64,000 nt of DNA, from positions 186,001-250,000 of the forward strand of contig NZ_FXTH01000006.1 of NCBI RefSeq assembly GCF_900182555.1, read 5' to 3'. The notes below the pieces were generated by a model, which made no database searches, was not told the DNA's origin, and was given only the letters and a program-made list of their open reading frames with translations. Numbering within the stretch: the first letter of the stretch is position 1; each line of letters starts with the position of its first letter. Below are positions 44,315-53,851 of the stretch, piece by piece. The translations under genes and the position numbers were made by a program. This DNA comes from Fodinibius sediminis. Its GTDB lineage: Bacteria; Bacteroidota; Rhodothermia; Balneolales; Balneolaceae.

Positions 44315-46780
44315 CTAGGTGTTTTCAGCTTTGCCGTTTTCTTTGATTGAGGTGCCGAACTCCCGGCGTATGGAGGCGAACCGGTTGAGCTTTTTTTCCA
44401 CCAGGAAGTTGATCGACCCCTTGGGATAGCGCCCGCTGTCGTCCCGGCTTCCCATCTGGATGCCGGTCAGGATTTCCATACCTTCATTGATGGTTTTGAT
44501 GGCATAGATATGGAATTTCCCCTCTCCAACGGCGCCTACTACTTCCTGCTTCAGCACCAGGTTTTTGATGTTTGCGTCGGGTATCAGGACGCCCTGGTCG
44601 CCGGTTAGTCCCCGCTTGCTACAGATATCAAAGAAACCCTCGATTTTTTCATTTACGCCCCCGATGGGCTGGATATCTCCATGCTGATTCACGGAACCAG
44701 TAACAGCGATGGATTGCTTCAGGGGAACCTCTGCGATGGCTGACAGCAAGGCATACAGTTCGGTTGAGGAGGCACTGTCGCCCTCCACACCGCCATAGGA
44801 TTGTTCAAATACCAGGCTGGCGGAAAGGGAAAGGGGCTTTTCAATGGCATAACGGGCTCCCAGAAAGGAGGAAAGGATAAGCACACCCTTCGAATGAATG
44901 GGACCGCTCATCTCAACTTCCCGTTCGATATTGATGACTTCGCCCCGTCCCACCTTGACACGGGCTGTAATGCGGGTGGGGTGGCCGAAGGCCAGGCTGC
45001 CCAGCATAATGACCGAAAGTCCATTAACCTGCCCTGTCTTGACGCCGTCGGTGTCAATAAAGATTGTTTTCCTGAGGATGGACTCCTGAACCTGGTCTCT
45101 CAATCGTCCCGACCGGTAGAGCTGTTGGTCGATGGCTTTCTGTACCGCCTCCCTGTTGATAACCCGGCGACCTTCCTGCTGCGCCCAGAAATCCGCTTCC
45201 CGGAGCAGGTCGATGACATCACGAAAATGGGTGCTCATTTTTTCATTGTCGCTGACCAGCCGAGAGGCATGTTCGACAACGCGCGCCACGCCCGACCGGT
45301 TGAGCGGTTTGAGCTCATGCTTCTGAGCCAGCATTGCAATGATGCGGGCAAAGAGGTTTTGATTGTCGGGGGTCCAGTCAATTTCATCTGCAAAGTCTAC
45401 ATCCACTTTGAACAGGGTCTTGAAGTCGGCATCGTAGGCACAGAGCAGGTAATACAGCAGCCGGCTTCCCATCAGGACCACTTTGATGTCCAGGTCGATG
45501 GGCTTGGGTTCCAGCGTAACAGTACTGAACAGCCCGTACATGTCTCCCGGTGATTCAATTTTCAGCTTCTTGCTCTGCAGCACTCGCTTCAGCCCTTCCC
45601 AGGAGAAGGGATGCGTGAGTATGCGGTTTACATCCAGCAGCAGGTACCCGCCGTTGGCCCGCAGCAGGGCTCCGGGTCTGATGTAGGTGAAATCGGTGGT
45701 TAGCGTGCCCATCTCGGAAAGATGTTCGATCCGACCAATAAGGTTGATAAAAGTAGGGTTGTCCTCATAAATCACCGGGGCGCCTTCCGTGTCGGTGTTG
45801 TCAACCATCACGTTGACGGTATAACGCCACAGTACGGGGTGTTCGGCAGGAGATTTGCTGCTGTCAAAGTCGCTGCCGCGAACGAAGGGGTTTCCGCTTC
45901 CGGGATTGACAATCTGTTCTACGTGGAGGATGATATCCTGCTGGACCTGCTTGAGGTATTCCAGAATTTCGGGCAGGTCGCTGAATTCATTTTCAACCTC
46001 TTCGATCAGCCCCCGGACCGAAAATTCGGCAAATTCCTTGTTCAGCTCTTCCCGCATCGAGCGGTATGTACGCTGCCGCTTGGGTGCCTGGCGTAGGATC
46101 TTTTGCAGCTCCTTCTGAAATTTTTGAGCTTCATTTTCCAGCCGCTGCTTTTCTTCATCCGAAAGCTCCTTTATTTCCTCATTGGTCATGATGCGATCTT
46201 CCTTGATAGGAACAAAGGAGTAGCCGATCGGGGTGCTTAGGATTGTCAATCCCTTTTCCTGGGCCTGTTCCTGCAGGTCGGCAAACGTCTGTTGCTCCTG
46301 GGCTTTCCATTCCTCTTCGACGGTCTGTCGCCGGTTCTGATATTCCTCACTTTCAAGAGCCGAGGTCAGAATATTTGGAAGATCTTCGCAGAAACTGTTC
46401 ATCATGTCCCGGAACTTGACGCCCCGGCCTGCCGGCAGCTCCAGGGCAACAGGTTTGTTTTCATTGTCAAAATTACAGACATAGCACCAGTCTCTGGGCA
46501 CGGGTTTCTCTGCGGCCTCTTTCTTGATGAGTTCCTCCAGTAGGTTCCGCTTGTCGGTATTTTCCGGTCCAAGGGCATACATGTTGTAACCGTCTTTTTG
46601 CATTTTGATGCCAAACTCGGCCGAGGTGAGGGCCCGGTCCTGGCCGACCAGGAGATGGTCAAGCGTTTCAAGATCGTCGGTGGTTTCGAAGGAGAATCCG
46701 TCGAAGGTGCATGTGCGGTATAACTGGTCTGCGGGAAGGCTGCTGATACGGGTCGCGGGTTCTGGCTTTTCTTCAATCAT
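44315..46780 (-). CDS. Lon-family protease with AAA_32-type ATPase domain and degenerate Walker A
   Basis: 821 residues, the LonB/AAA_32 type of bacterial Lon relatives, with no membrane segment. The C-terminal protease dyad is intact: Ser669 in EGDSASSTELYALLSA and Lys712 in GGVNEKIEGFFD, 43 residues apart as in Lon. The Walker B-like GGYLLLDVNRIL is present, and a long coiled coil is inserted at about 150-270. The Walker A loop is unusual: GPENTDKR (71-78), where GxxxxGK[ST] would be expected, so Asp and Arg replace Gly and Ser/Thr. Proteolysis may be ATP-independent, or this family may use another loop (to be checked against relatives). A UspA gene follows in the same transcript. Confidence 0.92.
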   Translation of the reverse strand: MIEEKPEPATRISSLPADQLYRTCTFDGFSFETTDDLETLDHLLVGQDRALTSAEFGIKMQKDGYNMYALGPENTDKRNLLEELIKKEAAEKPVPRDWCYVCNFDNENKPVALELPAGRGVKFRDMMNSFCEDLPNILTSALESEEYQNRRQTVEEEWKAQEQQTFADLQEQAQEKGLTILSTPIGYSFVPIKEDRIMTNEEIKELSDEEKQRLENEAQKFQKELQKILRQAPKRQRTYRSMREELNKEFAEFSVRGLIEEVENEFSDLPEILEYLKQVQQDIILHVEQIVNPGSGNPFVRGSDFDSSKSPAEHPVLWRYTVNVMVDNTDTEGAPVIYEDNPTFINLIGRIEHLSEMGTLTTDFTYIRPGALLRANGGYLLLDVNRILTHPFSWEGLKRVLQSKKLKIESPGDMYGLFSTVTLEPKPIDLDIKVVLMGSRLLYYLLCAYDADFKTLFKVDVDFADEIDWTPDNQNLFARIIAMLAQKHELKPLNRSGVARVVEHASRLVSDNEKMSTHFRDVIDLLREADFWAQQEGRRVINREAVQKAIDQQLYRSGRLRDQVQESILRKTIFIDTDGVKTGQVNGLSVIMLGSLAFGHPTRITARVKVGRGEVINIEREVEMSGPIHSKGVLILSSFLGARYAIEKPLSLSASLVFEQSYGGVEGDSASSTELYALLSAIAEVPLKQSIAVTGSVNQHGDIQPIGGVNEKIEGFFDICSKRGLTGDQGVLIPDANIKNLVLKQEVVGAVGEGKFHIYAIKTINEGMEILTGIQMGSRDDSGRYPKGSINFLVEKKLNRFASIRREFGTSIKENGKAENT

Positions 46781-47067
46781 AATAGTTGGCTAAATGGAGG
46801 TTACTTCACACCTAATGGTAGATTTTAACTATTATCGGCCGGATGTCTTCCATGGGGATTTCCGAACATTTATGTAGGGCGTTACCTTATTTACAAGAGG
46901 ACGGGGAGGGATAAAAGCAAGAGCAAGGAGCGTCCATCCCCGGCAGGATCAAGTATTCCCTACGTCGTGCCGGGGTAATCCACCTACTTGAATCCTGGGA
47001 TAAAATATTTAGCCTTAACCATAAGTTTGATTGTACTAACTCTTATTGTTACAGGATCTACTTGCCG

Positions 47068-47436
47068 ATGGAAACGAAAAGCATGCCTTCAGTTTTACAT
47101 GAATACAATTTTAAATCAATTGAAGAGTTCCTCGATGCGGTAACCCATCAGAAGTGCAGTTATTATGCCAGCCATTTTCTGGCTGTAGAGGAAGGGGAGC
47201 TCGCACAAGTTGATGATTCCGTACAGCACAGTCTGCAAATATTTAAAACGCTTGATCTCTCCACCGAAGAACATTTCTTCCCGGTATACCGGGGCGGTCC
47301 CGATTACGTATACAAAGACTGGAAGCTCTCCCCGCTGGCCCGGGTGCTTATGCTGGTGGACGGAGATCCCACAAATGTGAGGGAGATAGCACGAAAGCAG
47401 ACCGAACTGATCGACCGGATGCTGAACCACATGTAG
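47068..47436 (+). CDS. Hypothetical soluble protein
   Basis: 122 residues from ATG at 47068; a TTG six bases upstream has a better-spaced AGGA. No signal or membrane segment. The sequence is acidic with EFLDAVTHQKCSYYASHF, an aromatic TEEHFFPVYRGGPDYVY and a C-terminal amphipathic helix. I recognise no family. It lies 130 bp upstream of the groEL paralogue on the same strand. Confidence 0.65.
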   Translation: METKSMPSVLHEYNFKSIEEFLDAVTHQKCSYYASHFLAVEEGELAQVDDSVQHSLQIFKTLDLSTEEHFFPVYRGGPDYVYKDWKLSPLARVLMLVDGDPTNVREIARKQTELIDRMLNHM

Positions 47437-47565
47437 ACAGCATGAGACGGAGCTGTAAGCTCTGCCCCTACCGAGAAGTGCAATGGATACTTACATCCTG
47501 TTCTTGGCACAGCCTGTATTTTGTAGCTAAAATAGCAAAACAGATCAACGACCTTCAGGGGAAAT

Positions 47566-49201
47566 ATGGCGCACAAGAAATTATTGTTTCAAACCGATGC
47601 ACGTGAAAAAATACTGAAAGGGGCGACCACGCTTTATGATGCAGTGCGTGTAACCCTGGGCCCAAAATCAAAATCTGTACTGATTGAAAAAAAATGGGGC
47701 AAACCGCTTGTCTGCAACGACGGGGTCACGATTGCCAAGGAGGTGGTCCTGAAAGATCCGGAAGAAAACCTGGGGGCCCAGGTCCTGAAGGAAGCCGCCG
47801 AACGAACGGGCGACCTGGTTGGGGATGGGACCTCATCTTCCACTATCATCGCCTACACTATCTTTGCCGAGGGACTAAAGAATGTAGCGGCGCGGGCCAG
47901 TGCCATTGAGCTGAAACGGGGGGCTGGATCGCGGCTTGAAGGTGGTTGTAGAGGTACTCAGGGGGATATCGCGGCCTGTAAAAAGCCACAAGGAGAAAGA
48001 GCAGGTGGCCACCATTTCAGCTCATAATGACACGGCCATCGGCGCCCTGGTGGCGGAAGCCATCGATAAGATTGGTCCCGAGGGTGTCATTACCGTGGAA
48101 GAGGCGAAGGGAACGGAGACCCTGGTGGAAGTAGTGGAGGGAATGCAGTTCGACCGCGGTTACCTGTCCCCTTATTTTGTCACGGATCCGCAGAAGATGG
48201 AAGTAGAGATTGAGAATCCGCTCATCCTTCTGTACGACAAGAAAATAAGCAGTTTGAAAGATCTTCTTCCCCTGCTGGAGGAGATTGCCAAGCGACAGTC
48301 GGGGCTGGTGGTGATAGCCGAAGATGTGGACGGTGAAGCCCTGGCAAGCCTCGTAGTCAACCGCATCCGGGGCGTGCTGTCCTGTGTCGCCATCAAGGCC
48401 CCGGGATTTGGTGACCGCCGAACGGCCATGCTGCAGGATATTGCCCTGCTTAGCGGGGGAGAGCTGATCTCTGAGTCGCTGGGGATGAAACTGGAGAATG
48501 TCACCCCGGAGATCCTTGGCAAGGCACAGCGGGTGGTTGTCGACAAAGATACAACTACCATCATTGGAGGAGCGGGCGAGAAGCCGGCCATCGAGGGGCG
48601 TTGCGCCGAACTGCGCAGGCAGATTGAGATAACGGACTCGGATTACGACAGGGAAAAGCTGCAGGAACGCCTGGCCAAGCTTTCGGGCGGGGTGGCGGTG
48701 ATCCGGGTGGGAGCCCTTTCCGAGACTGAGCTCAAAAGCCGGAAGGAAGCGTATGAAGATGCTATCAGTGCCACCAAGGCAGCGATAGAAGAGGGTATTG
48801 TGCCGGGGGCGGGACTGGCTCTGCTGCAGGCCATCCCGGCGCTGGAAGAGGAGGCACGGAAGGCGGATGGAGATGAGAGGACGGGCGTGATGATCCTGCG
48901 CCACGGGCTCGAGGCCCCCGCCCGGCAGATTGCTGAAAATTCCGGTGCCGATGACGGAGTGGTTGTTGAAAAGATGATTGCAGGGGATGGCAAAACAGGA
49001 TTCGATGCCTCTGTCAACCAGTTTGTGGATCTCTATCAGGCCGGCATCGTGGATCCTACCAAAGTGGTGCGTATTGCCCTTGAAAATGCGGTATCGGTGG
49101 CGGGGACACTGCTTCTGACCGAAGCAACCATGACCGAGGTGGAGGATAAGCCCACGGCCTTTCGCGAGCATTCGGAGATGGAGGACGGGTATATGGGATA
49201 A
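47566..49201 (+). pseudogene. groEL: GroEL paralogue with a +1 frameshift in a G run
   Basis: The frame from ATG 47566 encodes a chaperonin N-terminus (VTLGPKSKSVLIEKKWG, VCNDGVTIAKE, GDGTSSST with the catalytic Asp) up to IELKRG. It then runs into a G6 tract at 47918-47923. Removing one G restores [19 protein letters not shown] and the rest of a full chaperonin down to 49201. The second frame is complete to its end, with normal apical and equatorial motifs but a tail ending DGYMG and no Gly-Met repeats. There is no groES next to it, so it is an extra copy. The frameshift may be a true mutation, a slippage-controlled switch or a sequencing error in a homopolymer. Confidence 0.85.
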
Positions 49202-49324
49202 GCGGTGGCCGGTAGTTCGGGGTGGGGCTACCCTGTATCTTTCTGTTTGGAATGCGGACTTATTATAAAGTGGGTACCGGAGGAGTAATGTTGATGACCG
49301 CAGGCACAAGTTTGGATGGATAAT

Positions 49325-49361
49325 ATAAAAAACCCTTGCAAGCCAAAGGCTTGCAAGGGTT
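49325..49361 (-). terminator. Rho-independent terminator after tRNA-Leu
   Basis: A 14-bp perfect stem, AACCCTTGCAAGCC (49331-49344) with GGCTTGCAAGGGTT (49348-49361), and a three-base loop. The A run at 49327-49330 gives a U tract on the minus strand, right after the tRNA. It could also stop the groEL transcript from the other side. Confidence 0.85.
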
Positions 49362-49365
49362 TAAG

Positions 49366-49450
49366 TGCCCTGGACTGGAGTCGAACCAGCACTCCCGAAA
49401 TGGGAACTGACCCCTCAAGCCAGCGCGTCTACCAATTCCGCCACCAGGGC
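49366..49450 (-). tRNA. tRNA-Leu (anticodon GAG)
   Basis: An 85-base class II tRNA on the minus strand. The acceptor GCCCTGG pairs with CCAGGGC; the D arm is TGGCGGAATTGGTAGACGCG. The anticodon stem CTGGC/GTCAG encloses loop TTGAGGG (anticodon GAG). A long variable arm TTCCCATTTCGGGAG and T arm CTGGTTCGACTCCAG follow. The discriminator is A. Confidence 0.96.
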
Positions 49451-49596
49451 ATCTGAAGGGATCTGAAATCAAGAGCCCCAATATAAATGTTTAGCCTTTA
49501 AATCCCAATATGTAAAACTGAAAAAAGAAGATTTGAGGCCGGGCTTTTTTGATTGATTCGAATTGCCTCCGAGAGCGTATAGTGAATGGTATATGA

Positions 49597-50142
49597 TTAG
49601 ATTTCGGCCAGCTGTTCTTTGACGTATTCGTTGTCGGGATCCATCTTTTGTGCCTGCTCGTAGTAGGTGCGGGCCTTGGCTCCCTGTCCGGCGCGCTGCA
49701 TCAAGTCGCCCATGAGGATCCAGTTCTCTACATCTTTCGGGTTATTCCGGATACGATCCAGAAGGTAGCTGATGGCTTCATTTCCATCGTCACTCATAAT
49801 CATGTAGAGCACCAGGTTGCGATGGGCCGCCGGCGAATCATCCAGGTTTATGGCCTGGTTAAAATCTTCCTTGGCCTTCTCCAGGTTCTCCAGCTGAAGG
49901 TTGGCAAAGCCGCGTAGATTGTAAAAGCCACTTTTTTCCTGTTCGCGTTTAATGGCCTTGTCGAGCGCTTCTATACTTTTTTCCCACTGGTTGAGCTTCT
50001 GGAATACCATGCCTTCCAGGTGGAACCCATCAGCCGACTGGGGTTCCATTTTCTGAAGCTGGTAGGAGATATCCAGTGCATGGTCATAATCACCTTCATG
50101 GAGCAGGGAAAGTCCCTCTTCTAATTGTTCTTCAAAGTTCAT
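49597..50142 (-). CDS. TPR protein
   Basis: 181 residues, soluble, made of five consecutive tetratricopeptide repeats with typical spacing of about 34 residues (ALDISYQLQKMEPQSADGFH, SIEALDKAIKREQEKSGFY, AKEDFNQAINLDDSPAAHR and so on). No other domain or signal is seen. TPRs serve as protein-protein scaffolds; the partner is unknown. It stands next to the gene for a small membrane protein on the same strand. Confidence 0.87.
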   Translation of the reverse strand: MNFEEQLEEGLSLLHEGDYDHALDISYQLQKMEPQSADGFHLEGMVFQKLNQWEKSIEALDKAIKREQEKSGFYNLRGFANLQLENLEKAKEDFNQAINLDDSPAAHRNLVLYMIMSDDGNEAISYLLDRIRNNPKDVENWILMGDLMQRAGQGAKARTYYEQAQKMDPDNEYVKEQLAEI

Positions 50143-50234
50143 GCGAAATAACTGCTTTCAAATTAAATGTACTGTTATGTGATCTGCGTCAGTAGTAGTC
50201 AGTGTTCGCTCCAAAGATAAGCAAAGTTCAGGCG

Positions 50235-50498
50235 TTAATCAGACGATTTGGAGGCTGAATTTTCCTCCTCGGTAATATCCTCGTATTCGGCTTCCTCTAT
50301 TTCTTCAAAGTGGTTTTTGCCTTGCTGCCTGCTGCTTCCGTTTTGCTGCTTTTGATTTTGTTGGAACTGGCTGAAGGTCTGGTGGATAAAACTGGAACCT
50401 CGCCTGCGATCTTTACTGGATCCGGATGGTAAAAAAAGACGACTGATGAACTTGATTAACAGGTACATCAGTACTAAAAATAGGAGTGTGCGTATCAT
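50235..50498 (-). CDS. Small single-helix membrane protein, DUF4834-like
   Basis: 87 residues: an N-terminal membrane helix (MIRTLLFLVLMYLLIKFISR), a Gln-rich middle and an acidic Glu-rich tail. This is the layout of DUF4834 proteins of Bacteroidota (recall, not verified). Its ATG overlaps the stop codon of the upstream kinase gene, so it is part of that transcript. Function is unknown. Confidence 0.65.
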   Translation of the reverse strand: MIRTLLFLVLMYLLIKFISRLFLPSGSSKDRRRGSSFIHQTFSQFQQNQKQQNGSSRQQGKNHFEEIEEAEYEDITEEENSASKSSD

Positions 50499-51148
50499 TA
50501 CAGTTGATCAGGGATAATATGAATATGTGTATTATTGCGTATAGGCTGCTCAAAAATTTGCTCTTCTATATAATCTAAGTGTTTTTCATTACTAATAAAA
50601 TCGATCTCTGATGTGTTAATGATCATCAGGGGGGATTTATTGTAGTGATAAAAGAAATGATTATAGGCTTCGCTGAGTTCGCGGAGGTAGGAGGGGGAGA
50701 TGTTGCGCTCATAATTGCGGTCGCGCTGCCGTATGTTTTCCATAAGACGGTCGACCGACGATTGCAGATAGATAACCAGGTCGGGTTTGGCTGAGATGCC
50801 CGTCATAATTTCAAAGATGGAATCGTAGAGGGCCAGTTCATCATCCTCGAGATTCAGGCGGGCAAAAATACGATCCTTTTCAAAAATGTAGTCGGAAATC
50901 GTCAGTTGACGAAACAGATCTTTGCTCAGCATGTCCTGCTGCTGCTTGAACCGGCTGGCCAGAAAGGACATCTGGGTGGGAAAGGCATATCGCTCGCGGT
51001 CTTCGTAGAATTTGGGCAGAAAAGGGTTGTCCTTGAACTGCTCGAGGACCAGCCGCGCGTTATGCCGCTCGGTAAGCAGTTTGGCCAGCGAGGTTTTGCC
51101 CGCTCCTATAACGCCTTCAATGGCAATAAATTCAAATTGGTTCTCCAT
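50498..51148 (-). CDS. Deoxynucleoside kinase
   Basis: 216 residues. The P-loop is intact (IEGVIGAGKTSLAKLL), followed by LVLEQFKDNPFLPKFY, the sugar-binding YAFPTQMSFLASRF, SDYIFEKDRIFARL (the DRS-type motif is EKDR here) and the lid RQRDRNYERNI. These mark the deoxynucleoside kinase family (dGK/dAK-like), which salvages deoxynucleosides with ATP. Which base it prefers cannot be read from the sequence. It lies four bases from the folK stop. Confidence 0.9.
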   Translation of the reverse strand: MENQFEFIAIEGVIGAGKTSLAKLLTERHNARLVLEQFKDNPFLPKFYEDRERYAFPTQMSFLASRFKQQQDMLSKDLFRQLTISDYIFEKDRIFARLNLEDDELALYDSIFEIMTGISAKPDLVIYLQSSVDRLMENIRQRDRNYERNISPSYLRELSEAYNHFFYHYNKSPLMIINTSEIDFISNEKHLDYIEEQIFEQPIRNNTHIHIIPDQL

Positions 51149-51152
51149 AGTA

Positions 51153-51641
51153 TTACCAACGTAAATCCGTTTTTTTTATGCGCATGGGGGAGGCCTGCAT
51201 GAGAAGCCGTTCCACGGGCTGACCCGTCCGTGGGTCTTGCCATTCCGGAAACAGCTCCTGCAGGGGCTCCAGCACAAACAAACGCCTGTGATATTCAGGA
51301 TGCGGAATGATAAGAGTATCCGTTTGGATCACCAAGTCATCATAGGAAATAATATCGAGGTCGATGGTGCGTGGGCTCCAGCGCGTATGATCGGGTGAGC
51401 GGCCATGTTCGGCTTCAAACGATTTAAACTTCTTGATGAGCGGTTCCGGTTTTTCTGCGGTGGACAGGGCTACTACGGCGTTGAAGAAATCCCGCGAAGA
51501 AGGGCCTATTGGCTCGGTGATATAGATTGAAGAGGCCCGGAGCGGAGCATCCGACAATGCGCTGAGATAGCGCTTGGCATCGGCGAGATGCTGGCGGCGA
51601 TCTCCAATATTGGAACCGACTGCTACGACGACCGTTGCCAT
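51153..51641 (-). CDS. folK: 6-hydroxymethyl-7,8-dihydropterin pyrophosphokinase (FolK)
   Basis: 162 residues, the normal HPPK length. VVVAVGSNIGDRRQHL starts the fold, SSRDFFNAVVAL binds pterin, and the signature RWSPRTIDLDIISYDDL holds the catalytic Arg and Mg-binding Asp pair, followed by IPHPEYHRRLFVLEPL. It transfers pyrophosphate from ATP to the pterin in folate synthesis. It overlaps folB by 19 bases, with which it forms a folate operon. Confidence 0.96.
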   Translation of the reverse strand: MATVVVAVGSNIGDRRQHLADAKRYLSALSDAPLRASSIYITEPIGPSSRDFFNAVVALSTAEKPEPLIKKFKSFEAEHGRSPDHTRWSPRTIDLDIISYDDLVIQTDTLIIPHPEYHRRLFVLEPLQELFPEWQDPRTGQPVERLLMQASPMRIKKTDLRW

Positions 51642-51994
51642 GACATGCGTGTTTCGGAATAAGTGGTTTCTATGTCGAGCGGTGGAGCGAGTTTGCGAAC
51701 GGCAACCTCAAGCTGTTCCGCCCGCGGGAAGGCGGCAAACAGGCGGTCACCGATGTGTTTGGTCAGGGTTTCAATTAGTTTCTGCGAGGGACCTTCCATT
51801 ACCTCCCGGACAATGTCGGTTGCCTTCTGGTAGTCGATGGTATCTTCCAGGCGATCGCTTTTGCCGGCCGGCCGGAGGTTTGTCCGGAACACCAGGTCGA
51901 TCTCAAAGTGGTTTCCCTGTTGACGTTCTTCCTCGTAATACCCGTGAAAGGCCTTGAAACTGAGACTTTTAAGCGTCAGGGTATCCATATCCAT
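51623..51994 (-). CDS. folB: Dihydroneopterin aldolase (FolB)
   Basis: 123 residues, full length. LTLKSLSFKAFHGYYEEERQ is the start of the fold, TIDYQKATDIVREVM the middle and SQKLIETLTKHIGDRLF the catalytic helix with the Glu and Lys of the family. The tail ends in a partly degenerate strand. It makes 6-hydroxymethyl-dihydropterin, the substrate of FolK next door, and the genes overlap. It starts six bases after the dnaA stop. Confidence 0.95.
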   Translation of the reverse strand: MDMDTLTLKSLSFKAFHGYYEEERQQGNHFEIDLVFRTNLRPAGKSDRLEDTIDYQKATDIVREVMEGPSQKLIETLTKHIGDRLFAAFPRAEQLEVAVRKLAPPLDIETTYSETRMSWQRSS

Positions 51995-52000
51995 GGGATA

Positions 52001-53452
52001 TCAGATGGTGGCCATTTCAATTTTTTGATGGAGTTCGTCGACCATTCGCTTGTGCTTGGCCGTGGTTTGCATGCGTTCTTCCACAGTGGAGATGGCATGA
52101 ATGACCGTCGAGTGATCCCGTCCGCCGAAATGAAGGCCGATCGTCTTGAGGCTTGAATCCGTAAACTGCTTGGAGAGATACATGGCAATCTGCCGCGCCT
52201 CAACAATTTCCTGCTTGCGGGTTTTCTCGCGCACCTTGTTGGTATCGATTCCGAAGTAGTCGCACACGTAGTTTTGAATTTGTTCAATGGAGATGGAAGT
52301 GTGCGATTCCTTGATCATGTCTTTCAGCACCTGCTTGGCCATCTGGGGCTCAATCTCATCTACATGCTGCAGGGAGGCAAAGGCCAGAAGTTTTATGATC
52401 GCTCCCTCCAGGTCGCGCACGTTCGATTTAAAATTATGTGCGATGAATTCGAGTACGTCGTGCGAGAGTTCAATGCCGTTGTCGTTTGCTTTCCGTTCAA
52501 GAATGGCATATCTGGTTTCATACTCCGGGATCTGAAGGTCGGCGCTGAGTCCCCAGCTGAAACGGGATATAAGTCGCTCTTCAATGTCAGGAATTTCGCG
52601 GGGGGCACGGTCGCTGCTCAGGATAATCTGCTTTCCGTCCTGGTGCAGCGCATTAAAAATATGGAAAAATTCTTCCTGCGTCTTCTCTTTGCCGCTGAAA
52701 AACTGAATGTCATCGACGATCAGCACATCGATCTGCCGGTAGAACATGGTGAATTCGCTGGCGCGGTTATTCCGGATGGCCTGCACAAATTCGTTGGTAA
52801 AGCTCTCCGAGGAGATGTAGAGCACAGCAAGGTCGTTGCCGTACTCCTGTTTGACCTTGTTTCCGATGCTTTGGATAAGGTGGGTTTTGCCCAGCCCGGT
52901 GCCCCCATAAATAAAAAAGGGATTGAAGGAGTTGCTGCCAGGATTCTCAGCGATAGCCATGGCCGCGGACCGGGCAAGGCGGTTACAGTCGCCTTCAATA
53001 TACCGGTCGAAAACATAATTGTTGTTGAGGTTGGAATCTATCTTTGCTTTTTGGATACCGGGAATGACAAAGGGATTTTCAATTTTCCCCGGGCTGTGCT
53101 CGGAATAGCCACGCATTTCCTGACTTTGATTGGTGTCGGGGGGCATTGGTCGCTGGGGCAGGCGTACCGACCGGTTATCGGACTCATTTTCAGATTTTTC
53201 AAGTACGACCGAATATTCAAGTTTTCCATCTTCACCCAGAACCTTGGCCAGCGTCGACCGCAGCATGCCATAATAATGTTCTTCCAGCCATTCATACCAA
53301 AATTGACTGGGAACCTGAATGGTCAGTGTGTTGTTTTCGAGCTTGACGGGATCTATCGGTTCAAACCATGACTTATACTTCTGATAGCTAATATTATCCT
53401 GAATAATTTCCAGACACTGCTCCCAAGCAGCTTCGGCAGAAAGAGTACTCAA
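52001..53452 (-). CDS. dnaA: Chromosomal replication initiator DnaA
   Basis: 483 residues, usual length. Domain I (1-90) starts WEQCLEIIQDNISYQKYKSW. The AAA+ domain has GGTGLGKTHLIQSIGN (Walker A), VLIVDDIQFFSGKEKTQEEFF (Walker B) and SSDRAPREIPDIEERL. The C-terminal helix-turn-helix has VEARQIAMYLSKQ and FGGRDHSTVIHA, which reads DnaA boxes. A typical origin of replication follows immediately upstream, so dnaA is probably autoregulated through those boxes. Confidence 0.98.
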   Translation of the reverse strand: MSTLSAEAAWEQCLEIIQDNISYQKYKSWFEPIDPVKLENNTLTIQVPSQFWYEWLEEHYYGMLRSTLAKVLGEDGKLEYSVVLEKSENESDNRSVRLPQRPMPPDTNQSQEMRGYSEHSPGKIENPFVIPGIQKAKIDSNLNNNYVFDRYIEGDCNRLARSAAMAIAENPGSNSFNPFFIYGGTGLGKTHLIQSIGNKVKQEYGNDLAVLYISSESFTNEFVQAIRNNRASEFTMFYRQIDVLIVDDIQFFSGKEKTQEEFFHIFNALHQDGKQIILSSDRAPREIPDIEERLISRFSWGLSADLQIPEYETRYAILERKANDNGIELSHDVLEFIAHNFKSNVRDLEGAIIKLLAFASLQHVDEIEPQMAKQVLKDMIKESHTSISIEQIQNYVCDYFGIDTNKVREKTRKQEIVEARQIAMYLSKQFTDSSLKTIGLHFGGRDHSTVIHAISTVEERMQTTAKHKRMVDELHQKIEMATI

Positions 53453-53506
53453 CGTCCCAAGACCTCCTGTAAAATTAATGTGTTATTGTGCAAATAAGCC
53501 CTGTAG

Positions 53507-53791
53507 TTATCCACACGTCTTGAATGCTGTCACTATTTAGGGTGAAATGAAGATGGCAATTTCATCGGCAGATGTCAAAAAAATATCTCCCCGTTATCCA
53601 AAAGTTATCCACATTACTCTAAACATTGTAACTTTTTGCCACGCAGTAAGTTAAATATTTTATAGCTTTTCTATCAAAAATGACTTGACAGTGCTTAATG
53701 CACCGCTAACATTGATTTCACCTTTTTGTAATGGGAGATAATGGAGCAGAAAAAAGTTTTCAACAAGTTATCCACATTAAATTGTGGATGA
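53507..53791. other. Probable chromosomal replication origin (oriC)
   Basis: The AT-rich gap upstream of dnaA carries DnaA boxes: TTATCCACA at 53507-53515, 53605-53613 and 53768-53776; TTATCCAAA at 53594-53602; and a reverse box TGTGGATGA at 53783-53791 (one mismatch). Three perfect copies within 270 bp beside dnaA, with recF 4 kb away, are the classical oriC setting. An AT-rich stretch at about 53630-53760 is a candidate unwinding element. Position of the GC-skew switch was not computed. Confidence 0.8.
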
Positions 53792-53851
53792 GTATTGCCG
53801 CTTTGGAACAGGTCAATATGGCAGAGTCAGGTGGTGGGGATGAGTACTCTC

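Noticed and set aside
48017..49309. 430-codon frame opposite the groEL paralogue
   Set aside because: Shadow of a chaperonin reading frame in high-GC sequence.
52274..53371. 365-codon frame opposite dnaA
   Set aside because: Shadow of dnaA; no start signal and no recognisable domain.
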